Positions 33,400-44,529 of a stretch of 64,000 bases of DNA are shown here, in pieces (the stretch's first letter is position 1; each line of letters starts with the position of its first letter). Below the pieces are notes generated by a model. It searched no databases. It saw nothing but the letters and a program-made list of their open reading frames with translations, and was not told the DNA's origin. Source of the DNA: Capsicum annuum. Its lineage: Eukaryota; Streptophyta; Magnoliopsida; Solanales; Solanaceae. Both the position numbers and the translations under genes were made by a program. Where the stretch lies: positions 2,492,310 to 2,556,309 of the forward strand of contig NC_061118.1 of assembly GCF_002878395.1 (NCBI RefSeq), read 5' to 3'.

Positions 33400-34950
33400 T
33401 TTTGATTCAACTTGAGCATTTAGAGTTCAACCGAGAAAACTAGTGTAACTAGCTTGAGCTAGGTGTTTTTCTAGTCTATTGTGTTGGGTTATAGTGTATT
33501 TTAATGAGTTAATAAGGTTTTTATTATGTATTTATATGTGAAAAAACTTATTTATAATGTTCAAGGGTCAATTGGATCAAGAAAAGAGTCAAAACAATAA
33601 GTTAAAGCTCAATGTGAATTTAGACTATGCTTAGCTCGTGTTTCTAGTTCATCGTTGAGGATGTTGTATTGTTTTGAGCTCTAAATTATTGTTTTTAATG
33701 CTATAGGATGCTTCTTTAATAGTCTATTATGATATATGAAGGGTTAACAAGCTTCAAATAAAGTGGAAACAACTAAAAAAGGCTTGGAATGGATCACAGA
33801 AGCACAAAACACAGCTTGACGCCAATTTGGATACCTGAAAAGTATTGGGAGAGTGTTGGTGCGTGAACAGGTATATTTGCATGTGCAATACGTCAATGGA
33901 TTCAGAAGGCACCCAAAACAGTGAACCAATGTGAAGTAGATGAGTCTCGTTGATGTGCTCAACGCGATAATCGACGCGGCGCATCATTGGGTTCACAGAT
34001 CACCAGAAACTGTTTCCTTGTTCAATAAGGCATGGTCTATTTCTTCCACTATAAATAGGACATTATTCACATTTTTTTACTAACTTTTGGACATCCTTGG
34101 AAGATATTGGAACCTACACAACCTTTTAGGGTTTTTATCATTCTTTTATTTTAGTTTCTTTCATGGTTTGTATCATCAATCCAAGGGATTGGATGATGAA
34201 TATTCCCATTAAAGGCTAAAACTCCCTTTATGGGGTTAAGGCCAAGATCATGACTACTTTCATTTTAAATTAATTTTGTTTAAATTGCTTATCATTATGG
34301 TTGTTTGTTTATTCTTGTTTTAACTATTTTGAGGATTAGCTACCCTTAGAATACATCAATTGTCAACCTTGTGATCTCGGAAGAGGGAATAGGGAGATAG
34401 AACATGGAAATAAGCAAAGTATGATTCTTATTTATTTATAAAAAATAAGAGATTTGAATTAGTATCTAGGACAAGGATGTACTTAGATACCTTACTTGAT
34501 TCACACGTAGGATGATATTTGTAAAGAATTTAAGTGAACTATTACATCCCTGCTCAACGATGTAACTATAAGGTTAAACTTAGGTAAAGGATTAGAGGTT
34601 GGGAAGCCATGATCATGCAATTAACCCTATGAATCAACAACCAAGATAAGCGATTTAATGAATGAAGTTCAATAACGTAGTATGATTGGTCTTAAGCCTT
34701 AACCCTGGGCTTCTATCCACTGATTGTCCTAAGTCATTACTTTTTCGCATTAGTTTAGTTTCTTTTTAGTTAGAAATTCTAAATCTCTATTTGTTACTCT
34801 TCTCAATTTGTTAAACTAGAATTGGATAGGCGGCGAACGCAAGTCCCTAAGAGATCAATAGTTGGACTTTCTTGAAGCCACTTTACTACTTGATAAGACC
34901 ACGTACACTTGCGTTTGCACTTGGGTACTGTCAAAAGTTATGGCGTTATC
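33400..34950 (+). mobile_element. Athila-like LTR with PBS remnant
   Basis: Non-coding. Diagnostic text includes a TATA box (tataaatag, 34050-34058), the 'agggtttttatcat' region (34130), 'ggataggcggcgaacgcaag' (near 34830) and 'gaccacgtacacttgcgttt' (near 34898). The last leads into 'actgtca' and then 'tatggcgttatc' (34939-34950), a decayed version of the TGGCGCCGTTGCC PBS of Athila elements. So it is a 5' LTR plus the first internal bases, truncated afterwards. The left end could not be fixed. Confidence 0.55.
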
Positions 34951-35351
34951 ATGAATTTAAAGTTTAAAGTGCATAAGAGTTTATCTTTATTCATGTTTTG
35001 ACTTGTATGATTGTTACTATGATATGATTTCCATTATTTTGACTTGGATTTTGATGAGTTGATGAAAGATTTCAAATTGAGTATTGAGCATGATATTTTT
35101 CTATGAGTTTCTATGAAAGAATTCATGAATTTCAAGACTTAAATATGAGTTGTCGAGTTACAAGAAATTTAAGCTTATAAGTTCAATTACATGTATTATA
35201 ACATGATGAAAGTTCAACTTTTATACTATGATCACGTTTAAGACTCGAAATCCACAATTTTAATCATGCGTATGATTTAAGTAGAGAAGGATAGTTAGCT
35301 CTCAGATTACAAACCCATATGGTATTTTAAGGTGGATTTCATAAGTATGAG

Positions 35352-35378
35352 AATATATATATATATATATATATATAT
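35352..35378. repeat. (AT)n microsatellite
   Basis: About thirteen AT units inside the Tekay-type solo LTR. Confidence 0.9.
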
Positions 35379-36270
35379 TGGGAGTAGTATTTAGCATCGA
35401 GACGGGGAATATGGGTTTAGAGCATCCTATTTCCTAAAACTACGAGCCATCGTAGGTTTGAGAGACATCGCTAGAGAGTGTCTTTTTTTAACAATATGGA
35501 TGAAGTTTAGTGATCACTTAAGTTATGGTTCTATTCTAATGGCAAGGGCAGGATAACTCTTTCCAACGTGGGTAAGACGTTGGACTCCATGATAGCTCAC
35601 ATAGTTTATGTTGGTTATAAGAATCTCCTGTAAGAAAGAATAAAAGTAAATATTTTAGAAACTATGTGTAATGACTCACTAAGCTTATTTATTGTGGTTT
35701 ATTATTCTTGTTTTATGATCTTTCAGCTTTCAGTTTTATTCATGTCCAATGTGAATCTTTTTACACTTAGCATGCATGATTTGAAAGTAAATTCAGTTTC
35801 TGTTTTACTTATGCATTCACACCCATAAACTCAGTAAATTCTAAAGTACTAACCACATATATGCGTTTGTGGCTACATGATAGTTCTCTGTATTCAGTCA
35901 ACAGATGATAAGTTCTCTTATTTCGAGGACTCAAGTTAGTTATAGTTCTTGTACTTTATTTTCATTATTCTTATGTATGGATTAGGAATAGTTGGGGTCA
36001 TGTCCCGACTACCTATAGTCAGTATAGTAGAGGCTTCAGACGGTCATTTAGAGTTGATGTATTTACTTTCAGTTTTGTTTTGATAATCAAAGTGTAAATA
36101 TTTTAAATAATTTTGTATTGAACATATTCAGCAAAGACATCTTTTCTGCTTATTCCTTTCAGATTTATGTATCTTATTCAGTTTCTTACAATGTTTGTCA
36201 GTATCATAGGTTAGCTTAGGATCACTTGTGGTTCTAAGCACCATGTGACATCCAGGGGGTAGTTTTCAGG

Positions 36271-37700
36271 TGTTACAACTGTATTGTCATTTAGCGATCT
36301 ACCCAATAGGCATTATTTTCTAAAATATATACTTCAAAGAATCAATTCTGGAGATCAAGTAAGTATTATGCAGAGAGATAATGCCTTAATTTCTGAGCTA
36401 CCCAGGTTAAAGCACAATATGTCCATTCCAATAAAGAATATCGATCCTTGTATGATGTAAACTTCTTACTTGTGTAATAGATTGCTTGATCCTTCCTATC
36501 TATTTCATTATGTTACCCAATACTACGATAAAAAATGTTATCCATCACAGACAAATGCAAGAGTAACAACCTACCAGGTTCAGGAGGAACCAAAATGAAA
36601 TGATTCGACTAAAAATCCTTGATTTTTTCAAAGGTTTGCTGACATTCTGTTGTCCATTCTATAGTAGCATCCTTCTTCAACAACTTGAAAATTGGATCAA
36701 AAATAAAAATAGGCTGAGTTATGAAATAATTGATATAGTTAAGACAGCCCAAGAAATTCATCACTTCTTTATTAGTTTTGGGGGTGAAAGATCGTGAGTG
36801 GATTTGATCTTGGTTGTATCCAATGCTATACCTGGACGATCGACATAAAGCCAAACAATTTTCCTACAGTGACCCTGAAGACACACTTCCTTAAATTCAA
36901 CTTCAGACGGTACTTCGTTGGTTTGTTAAAGAACTTCTTAAAATTTGCCAAATAATTTGTACCCTTTTTTGACTCGATGATGACGTCATCCGCATAAACC
37001 TCAATTTCCTTATGGATGAAGTCATGGAACAGAGTGGTCATGGCCCTCATGTATGTGGCTCCAATATTTTTCAACCAAAATGGCATAAACTTTGAGCAGT
37101 AAACCCCCCATAGAGTGATGAATGCAGTTTTCTCGATGTCATCTTTGTGCATCTTAATTTGATGATAACCAAAAAAGATCCACAAATGACTTAATTTCAT
37201 GCTTGGCATAATTATAGATCAAAATATGAATATTCGAGAGTGGAAAATCATCCTTAGGGCTGGCTTTGTTAAGATCCCTATAATCCACACAAACTCGAAC
37301 CTTTGCATCTTCTTAGGAACAGGCATGTTATTGTCTAACCAAATTGGATGCTTCATTACTTGAAGGATACTGACCTTAATTTGCTTTGAGATTTTTTTTT
37401 TCAAACTTAGATCGGGCTTTGTATTTTCTAAGCTTCTGCTTGGCAGGGGCACAAGAAGGATCAGTGGGCAATCTATGGGCTACTATAAAGTGCATGGTCA
37501 TGTCATGTTGGCATAAGACTAAGCAAAGAAAGTTGGATACTTTTTCAAGAAACGAACATATTCCTCTTTCTCATCCTTAGGAAAATAAACACTGACATAG
37601 GTTTTTTTTCTACCTCGGAATCTCCTATGTTTACTACTTCTAATTCTACTATGTTTGCCTTGGGCTTATTTTCAAAATCCTCAACCTTTCTAACAAGTTA
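36271..37700 (-). pseudogene. Ogre/Tat reverse transcriptase and start of RNase H
   Basis: - strand reading: KPDLSLKKKISKQIKV and PIWLDNNMPVPKK (37430-37310), FFGYHQIKMH (near 37165), EKTAFITLWGVYC (near 37120), PFWLKNIGATYMRAMTTLFHD (37080-37020), and catalytic YADDVII (YADD at 36985-36996). KYRLKLNLRKCVF, the LGCLNYINYF connection (36760-36720) and the RNase H start with LISRIDSLKYIFQK (36350-36310) follow. It stops at the solo-LTR insertion. The main frame is open from 37209 to 36826, then shifts. The YADD aspartates survive, but the protein is broken at several points. Confidence 0.9.
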
Positions 37701-38849
37701 CATAGGAAAATCATCTTTTCCCCTTCCTCTAATTCACGTATATTATGTTGTAAAGTCTTGTTATATGCCACATTCTCAAATTCAATATTTTTAAAAGTGA
37801 TTTTGCTAAAATAAATAGAAATAAAGAATATCAATAAACTAAAAAGAATGGTTTTATTAATTCAAATGATGTTGAATGTCTCAAAACACAATGTCAAATC
37901 AAAAGAAAATAAACTAAAAAAAAAGCAAACTAGATCAAAATTGAGTCTACATATTTTAAATCATGACAAAAGTCAAAATCTTCCAAATCCATCCAAGTTC
38001 TCGATGAGGCCTAGATGGAGTGGTGATCCAGTTGTTGAGTGTAGTCTTTTTTCCCGATGCCTTGATTAGGGGATCCTCTCTCCTTCCTCACTGATGATGA
38101 CATTGTAATCCTCTTTCTCAGTCAAAAATAATACCTCAAGCTTTCCAATACCCCATTTCACCGTTGTCAACTAGTATAGTGGAAAGTTTAATACAATGAG
38201 GGCAGGGGATCTAGCAAAGAATAATAGTAACTATCCTTACATGGCCTCTAGTCAAGATACTCTTGTGCAGAGTACGCATAACCCAAACCAAATGTTGTAT
38301 TTTTAGACTGCAGATGTATAGGCTCGGTTATTCCTTGTAACTTTGCTCCAATACCTCTACCTAATTCATACCCTAAACTGAGAAATATCTGTCTACCCTT
38401 ATTGATCCATCAAGGTCCTTCAAAAGTTATTTCCCACTCTATGTTTTTTCCCTTATAGTTTTCTTCATCATCACCTCTAGGGATGAGGGAAGTATCCTCT
38501 GTTATGAATGGATTCTTTAATATTTTTTATATGATATATTCCTCATTCTCACCATCATCAAGAAACCCTGAAGAGTGAAAGATTTGGTACAATAATGAAG
38601 AATCATACATTTATTCACTTTTTACTGTCTGACCATCATCTATGTAGCTTGACCCGAAAGTGTCATTCTTCACAATAGGTTGTATGTGTTCAACTATCCC
38701 CTACAATCTAGCATTTATTCCCTTACCTCTTTATAGCCTATCCAACACAAGATTTTTGTAACCTTATCCCACCATGGCTTTTCATCGGCATTTCCAACCA
38801 GCTCCAATGTGTGGAATATTTCCCCATTGAGTCTTGTTTTTCCATCAAT
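37701..38849 (-). pseudogene. Ogre/Tat protease-RT linker
   Basis: Low conservation. Near 38770-38720 a stretch reading ELVGNADEKPWWDKV, and then WIGYKEVRE, matches the G-patch-like segment that follows the protease in Tat elements. The rest, up to the RT start, is poorly readable and interrupted by stops. The + strand frame at 37848-38069 is not a gene. Confidence 0.5.
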
Positions 38850-39290
38850 GGATTATATGGGATGTCCTCTCTCACCATGTATTACTACCCCTTGATGATC
38901 ATGCATAAACTTATGGCATTGATGTAGCATAGAGTGGAGTGCACCAGCCATGTAAATCCACGACTGTCTAGGCAATATGTTGTATGAAGCCGAAATATCC
39001 ATTGTTTGGAATGTTATAGAAAAAATAACAGGACCTATTACCATGTTCAATGCAATATCTCTAATAGTAACTCTCCAAAATCCATCATATGCCTTCATGT
39101 TTTTCTTCCAGGTTTGCATCCTAGACAAGTCAACTTCTAACCTTGTCAATGTACGAAGAGGACATATGTTTAATAAAAAACCTATATCAATCAACACTAG
39201 GGATATCACTTTTTATTTATACTACATTGTGACATACAAAGATTTGTTGCGCGACCTTTCTTCAAATGGCAGCTCATCCTCGTGAGCAGA
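38850..39290 (-). pseudogene. Ogre/Tat aspartic protease
   Basis: The 118-codon open stretch (39209-38853) carries VLIDIGFLLNICPL, where Tat proteases have an LIDNGSALN-type active site. The catalytic Asp and Gly are kept but the residue between them is Ile, and the following Ser is Phe. Downstream are IGPVIFSITFQTMDI and a PRQSWIYMAGA block matching the LLGRPWIH region, with Leu-Leu-Gly replaced. It would have cut the polyprotein; the altered flap and active site suggest it could not. Confidence 0.8.
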
Positions 39291-39949
39291 TATCTTGTAC
39301 GCCTCTAACACTTGCCTGACCATGTGGGCCAATTCTCCACCTGTTATGGTAGCCGGTACGTAGGCTTTACTTAGGACCCTTATTAAAGATTTTTTACAGT
39401 GCTCAGAAGTCTACAACAGTGTTGAGATAGATATCTGAGTTGGGGTCCTGTTCGGCTAATCTACCATAGAGTATTCATTGCTTATACTTTTTTCCAAATG
39501 CCATTTTTTTCCATCTCTACAACAGGTGGCTTACCCCTGATAGAAATACCTTAGGTCAGATTTTTGAGTGCATATACTATTCCTGATATATGACCCCTTG
39601 TACAACATCTGCCTTAACCATTTTTATTTTTCTTGGAGTGTTCTGCTCATAGTTCTAAAGGACTATATGAGAATTATAAATAAGGAGGAAGGCTTTGATT
39701 ACTGTAAAAGGAGGCTTAAGGCATTGTTACCTCAACCTTACCCTTATCTTTCTCAATGAACCAAATGGACTTATCCAAGTCTATAACATCATCAATATTG
39801 GGCATGTTCACTTGATGATCCAAAAGTGGATTGTTAGTGATGTTCGACGTCGCATCTTTCAATTGAATGTCATTGGTATCAATCAACTTCTAAATCTTAT
39901 TCTTCTCGAATAAACGTGCCTCTATGGGATGCCTATTCATAACAAAAAT

Positions 39950-41669
39950 AGGTTCAAACCTATTCAGGGTTGTAAAGCTTAGATCGAGTATTACAAGTTA
40001 CGACAAGGATGGGTGTAATGTAACTTTCTTAATTAAGTCTTTCATATAAATGAGCTATGGGTTCATCTAAAGAATTTTATTGTTTTTTATTTAAGTTGGC
40101 TTTGCATTTGTGATTTTGTTGAGGAGAAGGTTGGGGTTTTTGGACATAAAAGGGTTGACCATTGTACACGGGATAAAAAGGGCTTTGGAATTGTAAATTT
40201 ATTTAATTTGGAGTAGGCATTGGTATAGTAGGGTCTGATATGACACTGAGGGTAGCATTTGGTTAGGAGATATCATATATGGCATTAGATATTATTGATA
40301 GGGTGGTGCAGGTGTAATAGGGGTTTGGTACTTGGGAACCCTCTTTGAAGCCTAGGCTATCATCATTGTACCCACCTCTTTCTTTTTCTTGTTCTCAGAG
40401 ATTCCTCTAAACTGCAAGGCTTTATTTAGTAGCCTATAAAGCCTCTAGATTGATAATGCTTCTATTATTGAGACCCTCTTATAGCATTTCTCCCACCTTG
40501 ATTATTTTAGTAAAACTTTTATCCACGATGATACTCATTTTTTCAAGGTACTATGATAAAATATTCCTTCATTTAAGATTATTCTATTGGGGTCCAAGCT
40601 CTTGCAGCCTCAGACCTCCATCTTATAGCATATTCCCTAAATGAATTGTTTAGATTCTTCTTCAAAGTATACATACAAAACCAGTAGGGGGCGTTGTTAA
40701 TATTAAACCCAAATCGCCTCATGAAATCAGACATCGTATCGATCTATATTTTTTTTGTATCCTGCTCAATATACCAAGTTAAAGCCTCCCCAGTGAGACT
40801 TCTCATAAATATTTTCATTCTTATTTTCTCATTTTCCCAAATCCTATCAACCTATCACAATACATGCGTAGATATACCTTGGGATCTCTAGTCTTGTTAT
40901 ACAACTCAAACTTTGGAGGTTTGTATCCCTCTAGTAACTCTACATCAGGGTGTATATATATATCCTTATAACTAAGATCCTTAATCCTTTACTTCCTTTA
41001 AGTTGCTTCAACCTTTCAACCATAAATTGCATCATGAGGTCTTTTTTTGAGGCATCGGGTGCATACTGGGGTAGGTGAATGGGGTTTTTTCAACATAGAT
41101 GGGGTTCAAAGAGTGGTTTCCAAATGCTTAGTTTTAAGATACATTTCGGACCTTATAAGGGGTATATATATGGTTTGGAGGAATTTGTAGAGGTAGCTAA
41201 GTTGAATGTAAGATTTTGAATATGTTGGGTAGGAATATATATGGGGTTTGGAGGATTTTGGATATTTTGAGGGGTATATTAGGGTTTGAAAGATTTTGTG
41301 GAGGTAGGTGAGTTGAATATTTAGGATTTTTTGAATATGTGAGGTAGGAATATATGTAGGGTTTCCAGAATTTTAGATATTTTGAAAGGGGGTATGTGTA
41401 GGATTTAAAAGATTTTAAAATTGAGATAGTGACAGTTGATGACTTGGGATAGGGGTTGGGATTTTATTACAATATGACTGCCAAACCTGTGGATCGAGAG
41501 GGGTGTTAAGGGTAAGAGAAAGATTGGGCAAGCTGCACACCTACGACAATTCCCCTTGTAGCACGAGGATCCATTGTTCCATCCTCAGAATAATTTCATT
41601 TTTCCCAATGACACTTTCTCCTTCTGTAGTAGTATTGTCTTTTCCTGTAGAGTTGTGATGATCTCCCAT
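39950..41669 (-). pseudogene. Ogre/Tat gag with proline-rich repeat segment
   Basis: A likely start ATG ends at 41669 (MGDHHNSTGKDN). A proline/isoleucine-rich segment (41440-41160) is built from tandem repeats. The capsid-like core (40930-40450) is then readable with LYNKTRDPKVYLRMYCDRL, TTPPTGFVCIL, a VDKSFTKIIKVGEML block and NLEALQATK. A second proline/tyrosine-rich stretch follows near 40200-40120, and an EPIAHLYERLN motif near 40050 marks the usual gag end. Stops occur throughout, including several TAG in place of CAG. Confidence 0.8.
41160..41430. repeat. 117-bp tandem repeat in gag (about 2.3 units)
   Basis: Units begin near 41162 and 41279, with a partial third from about 41398. Shared text includes 'ggtttggaggattttg/ggtttgaaagattttg', 'gaggtag.t.agttgaat' and 'gaatatgt..ggtaggaatat'. 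The period is a multiple of three, so on the coding strand it gives a roughly 39-residue proline-rich repeat. Confidence 0.75.
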
Positions 41670-42059
41670 TTTCTTTTTAACTTTGGGGCATAGACTTACA
41701 GGATGAGGAAGAGGTGGAATCCTTTTTGCCTATGTGTAATAGGCTAGAATGCACAAATCAACCTTTCGTAAAGGAAAACAAAGAAAAAAATTAAAAATTA
41801 GTACGTTAATGACATATAAGGGAGTAAGAAAGACAACACATAATAAACACATTGTTTAATGTTTCCTATTTTGGGAGCCTCTTTTGAGTCAGAGGTGGGC
41901 ATATCATTGTTTGAGAGATAAATATGCCATAAAATAATGAATTTTCTCATAGGATAAACCTCAAAAGATTAAATATTCATTAAACTAAATTGTCTCAAAA
42001 ATTGAAAATATAAGAAAATAATAAAGAAAAATAAACTAAATCATAAAAAATGTCTTCTT

Positions 42060-43560
42060 CTTTGTCTTGTTTCTTGTAGGCCTCTAAAGTTTTGTCAAAG
42101 CGATGATGACTGGTTAGGAGATACGATAATGTCTGTGTTCCTCCCAGAATTCCCATGCCAAAACATCTCTACCTTGTTGGCCAAACTCTTCATGGAGCTT
42201 TTGTACATTTTTTGCTATACTCAAAGAATATTGCCTCCAAAATTCTAAATCATTTCCTATTTTTGCTATCTCTTTTGCATTATTTTCATGTAATTTGAGA
42301 TGTCATATTTCAGATTTCAAAGCCCTTTTCTTAAACTTGCAGTACAGGACTTGTCCCTCATCTTCTTTGTCACTATCATGTTTACCCCTTTTCGTCACAT
42401 TATTCTTCAAGTCAGCATCCAACCATTCAATATTGCCTACTACATAACCTGCTTGATACCTATCTGGTTCGATACACTTCTGGTCTAAAATAGTCTTCTT
42501 ACCCCAAGTCTTGGCGATATTAGTAGCTTGCAAAATTTTGTTATCTTGATAGTCCACCCGATGTTCATCCATATTGGTTACCTTTGATATTATTTATTTT
42601 CTTCCTACTTGTCTTATCATCCTCGTAGGAGCATATGGTTAAAGGACATAAAGTCCCATCAAATAAAGTAGACTCTATGCTAATTGTTTATCACAAAGTC
42701 TGTACTATCAAACCAATCAAACATCCATTGAACAGAATCTTTAGTCAAGGCACTCAACATTTGCCCCTACTTTTCTACCTCATTTGATCACTTGATTCTC
42801 TTGACCCCCATGGTAACTTGAAATTGGTACGCGATAATATTGTTAGGCCCAGGTGGTTTGCACATTCTTTGTAAACCATGAACCTATTGGAGGTGCTCGA
42901 TCAACCATAATTGCAACAGCGGGTCACATCCTTCAAATCGTTTGACCCTATTCTTACAACACCCAAGAGCCCGAAAGATGTCGGCTAAGATCATGGATAC
43001 AATCATGCAAGGGCCTTTATCAACCACATTACACAAAATGTAAACATTGACCATCGTAATTAAACGAGTATGTATGACTTTTTCCACTCCATTTGGAGAA
43101 ACCACCATTCTTATGAAATAGAAAATAACTGCAAAAATCCTCTTACTTTTCCATTACTTAGGATCGGGACTCTCTGCTTCATACGCTTGCCGACCATGAT
43201 CTTGTCCAAATTTGTCAAACAAATAGCTTTTCAAAATTTTGTATTTCATCACATATGACACCATCATACTATTTTGAAGCCTTAATTTGTCTCGAATGTC
43301 TTCTAAGGTGTTCCAACTCTTTTTTGATAGCACATTCTTATCTTCAACATATTTTTGAATTTTCTCAAGAAGTAGGGTCATTTCAACATCACCAAACTTG
43401 AATATCAACCTCTTTTCATTCCAAAATATAGTAGCAGCCTCAATAAGTTCCTCGCATAGGGTGACTTGCATAAGAGATGACAAGCTCCCCAATTTCTTCC
43501 TTACCACGATTTGACCTTCTAAACCCGAGTCTATCCATCAAAACCTCATCTGTTTTGGCA
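42060..43560 (-). pseudogene. Ogre ORF1 (extra upstream ORF)
   Basis: Ogre elements carry an ORF upstream of gag whose function is not established; it shows similarity to the plant mobile domain. Here the start region is frame-shifted near 43520. A 117-codon open stretch (43507-43154) reads KKLGSLSSLMQV, LIEAATIFWNEKRLIFKFGDVEMTLLLEKI. After a gap, 43108-42884 reads VEKVIHTRLITMV, MIVSMILADIFRALGCC and RFEGCDPLLQLWLIEHLQ, the most conserved block. The C-terminal part (42572-42060) is charged and partly open. It lies between leader and gag exactly as in Ogre. Confidence 0.8.
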
Positions 43561-44509
43561 TGCATGAAATTATATTGAACCTTGGATATGAAGTAGGTGG
43601 TGCCACTGAACCTGGAGAACCAAAGGTTAGCCTACCCTACCCTCAAAGAGCAAATGACACTATTAGACATATTTATCTCTTAAAATGCACACATAAATCA
43701 TAAAGGTGTTCTTTTCAAGATTATGAAATCCCTTAGAACTTAGGCAAGGTTTTCTTAACAAGACATCCTAGACTTCAGGGATGCTTACTCCTTGGTAAAG
43801 GAATAAGCGGTTAGGATCTAGGAATAAGAGTGGTTTCTTGGCATGGCTCCCTCAAACGGACAACTTAAGAGTAGGAAAGCTCATGATTGTCGATGCACCA
43901 CTAATCAACTGATTCACAAGACATTTCTCATAAGGTGCTTAAGAAAATGAACGTCCGTACAACCACACAGTTGTTCTTAAAAAATAAAAAGAGATTTCAA
44001 GTGAAGAAAGATATGAGCGAAATGTCAATTATATAAATCAGTAACACATAAAACGTAAGGAAAAATAGTAACAAGTTGAACAAAAACAGTAACAAGTTGA
44101 ACAATATGATAAAAATAAGAAAACAAACAAATGTACAGTTTAAGAGATTTTGAAAAGTAAGAAATAACACATAGATAAGCAAAAGGAAAAATAAAAATAA
44201 GTGGACAAGAAAACAGGGACACTATTTAGAAAAATAAGTAAAGAAAAAGGAAAGGAGATTAACATTCAATAATGACAACTCAAAATGCTAAACAACTATT
44301 TAAAGAAATAAATAAAGGGGAAAGAAAAAGGGACTAACATGTAATAATGATCAATCAAAATCTTAAAATAATTGTTTAAAGAAATAAATAAAGGAAAAGG
44401 GAATAGGACTGTCAGGAAAAGAACAAACATAAAAATAAAGTGCACAAAAATGAAAAATGAATAAAATTCCACTTAACATATAAATTCATAATAGTTAGAA
44501 CCTAAGTAT
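43561..44509 (-). other. Ogre/Tat 5' leader
   Basis: Non-coding leader between PBS and ORF1. From 44020 to 44460 it contains reiterated purine-rich blocks such as 'aagtaacaagttgaac' (44068-44103) and 'taaagaaataaataaagg' (44298 and 44375), suggesting small internal duplications. The - strand frames at 43997-44222 are chance frames. Confidence 0.55.
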
Positions 44510-44527
44510 CCCTAGCGAAATCGCCAT
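44510..44527 (-). promoter_or_regulatory. PBS of the Ogre/Tat-like element
   Basis: - strand ATGGCGATTTCGCTAGGGA next to the LTR end GGGGCACGACA. It corresponds to the TGGCGACTCCGCTGGGGA-type primer site of Tat/Ogre elements, with a few C-to-T changes. Confidence 0.8.
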
Positions 44528-44529
44528 TC

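Larger units (their letters stand above)
31519..36270 (+). mobile_element. Tekay-type solo LTR inserted in Tat RNase H, itself interrupted
   Basis: The left end TGTGACACCCCAAAAATC (31519) and right end TTTTCAGGTGTTACA (near 36270) are the typical start and end of a Ty3 LTR on the + strand. The flanking RNase H reading frame resumes on both sides. Flanking 5-mers are ATAGT and ACTGT, an imperfect duplication. The LTR has only about 52 bp before the first insertion (31571-33074) and then continues at 33075. A second, Athila-like insertion occupies part of 33400-34960. The 3' portion, with 'ttggggtcatgtcccgact' near 35990, is classic LTR R/U5 text. No internal coding of its own is present. Confidence 0.7.

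Noticed and set aside
36271..39290. Possible endogenous pararetrovirus (caulimovirid) because of the RT
   Set aside because: RT wording, upstream ORF1, protease type and the separate integrase at 29840-31518 are those of Tat/Ogre elements; no movement or coat protein motif was seen.
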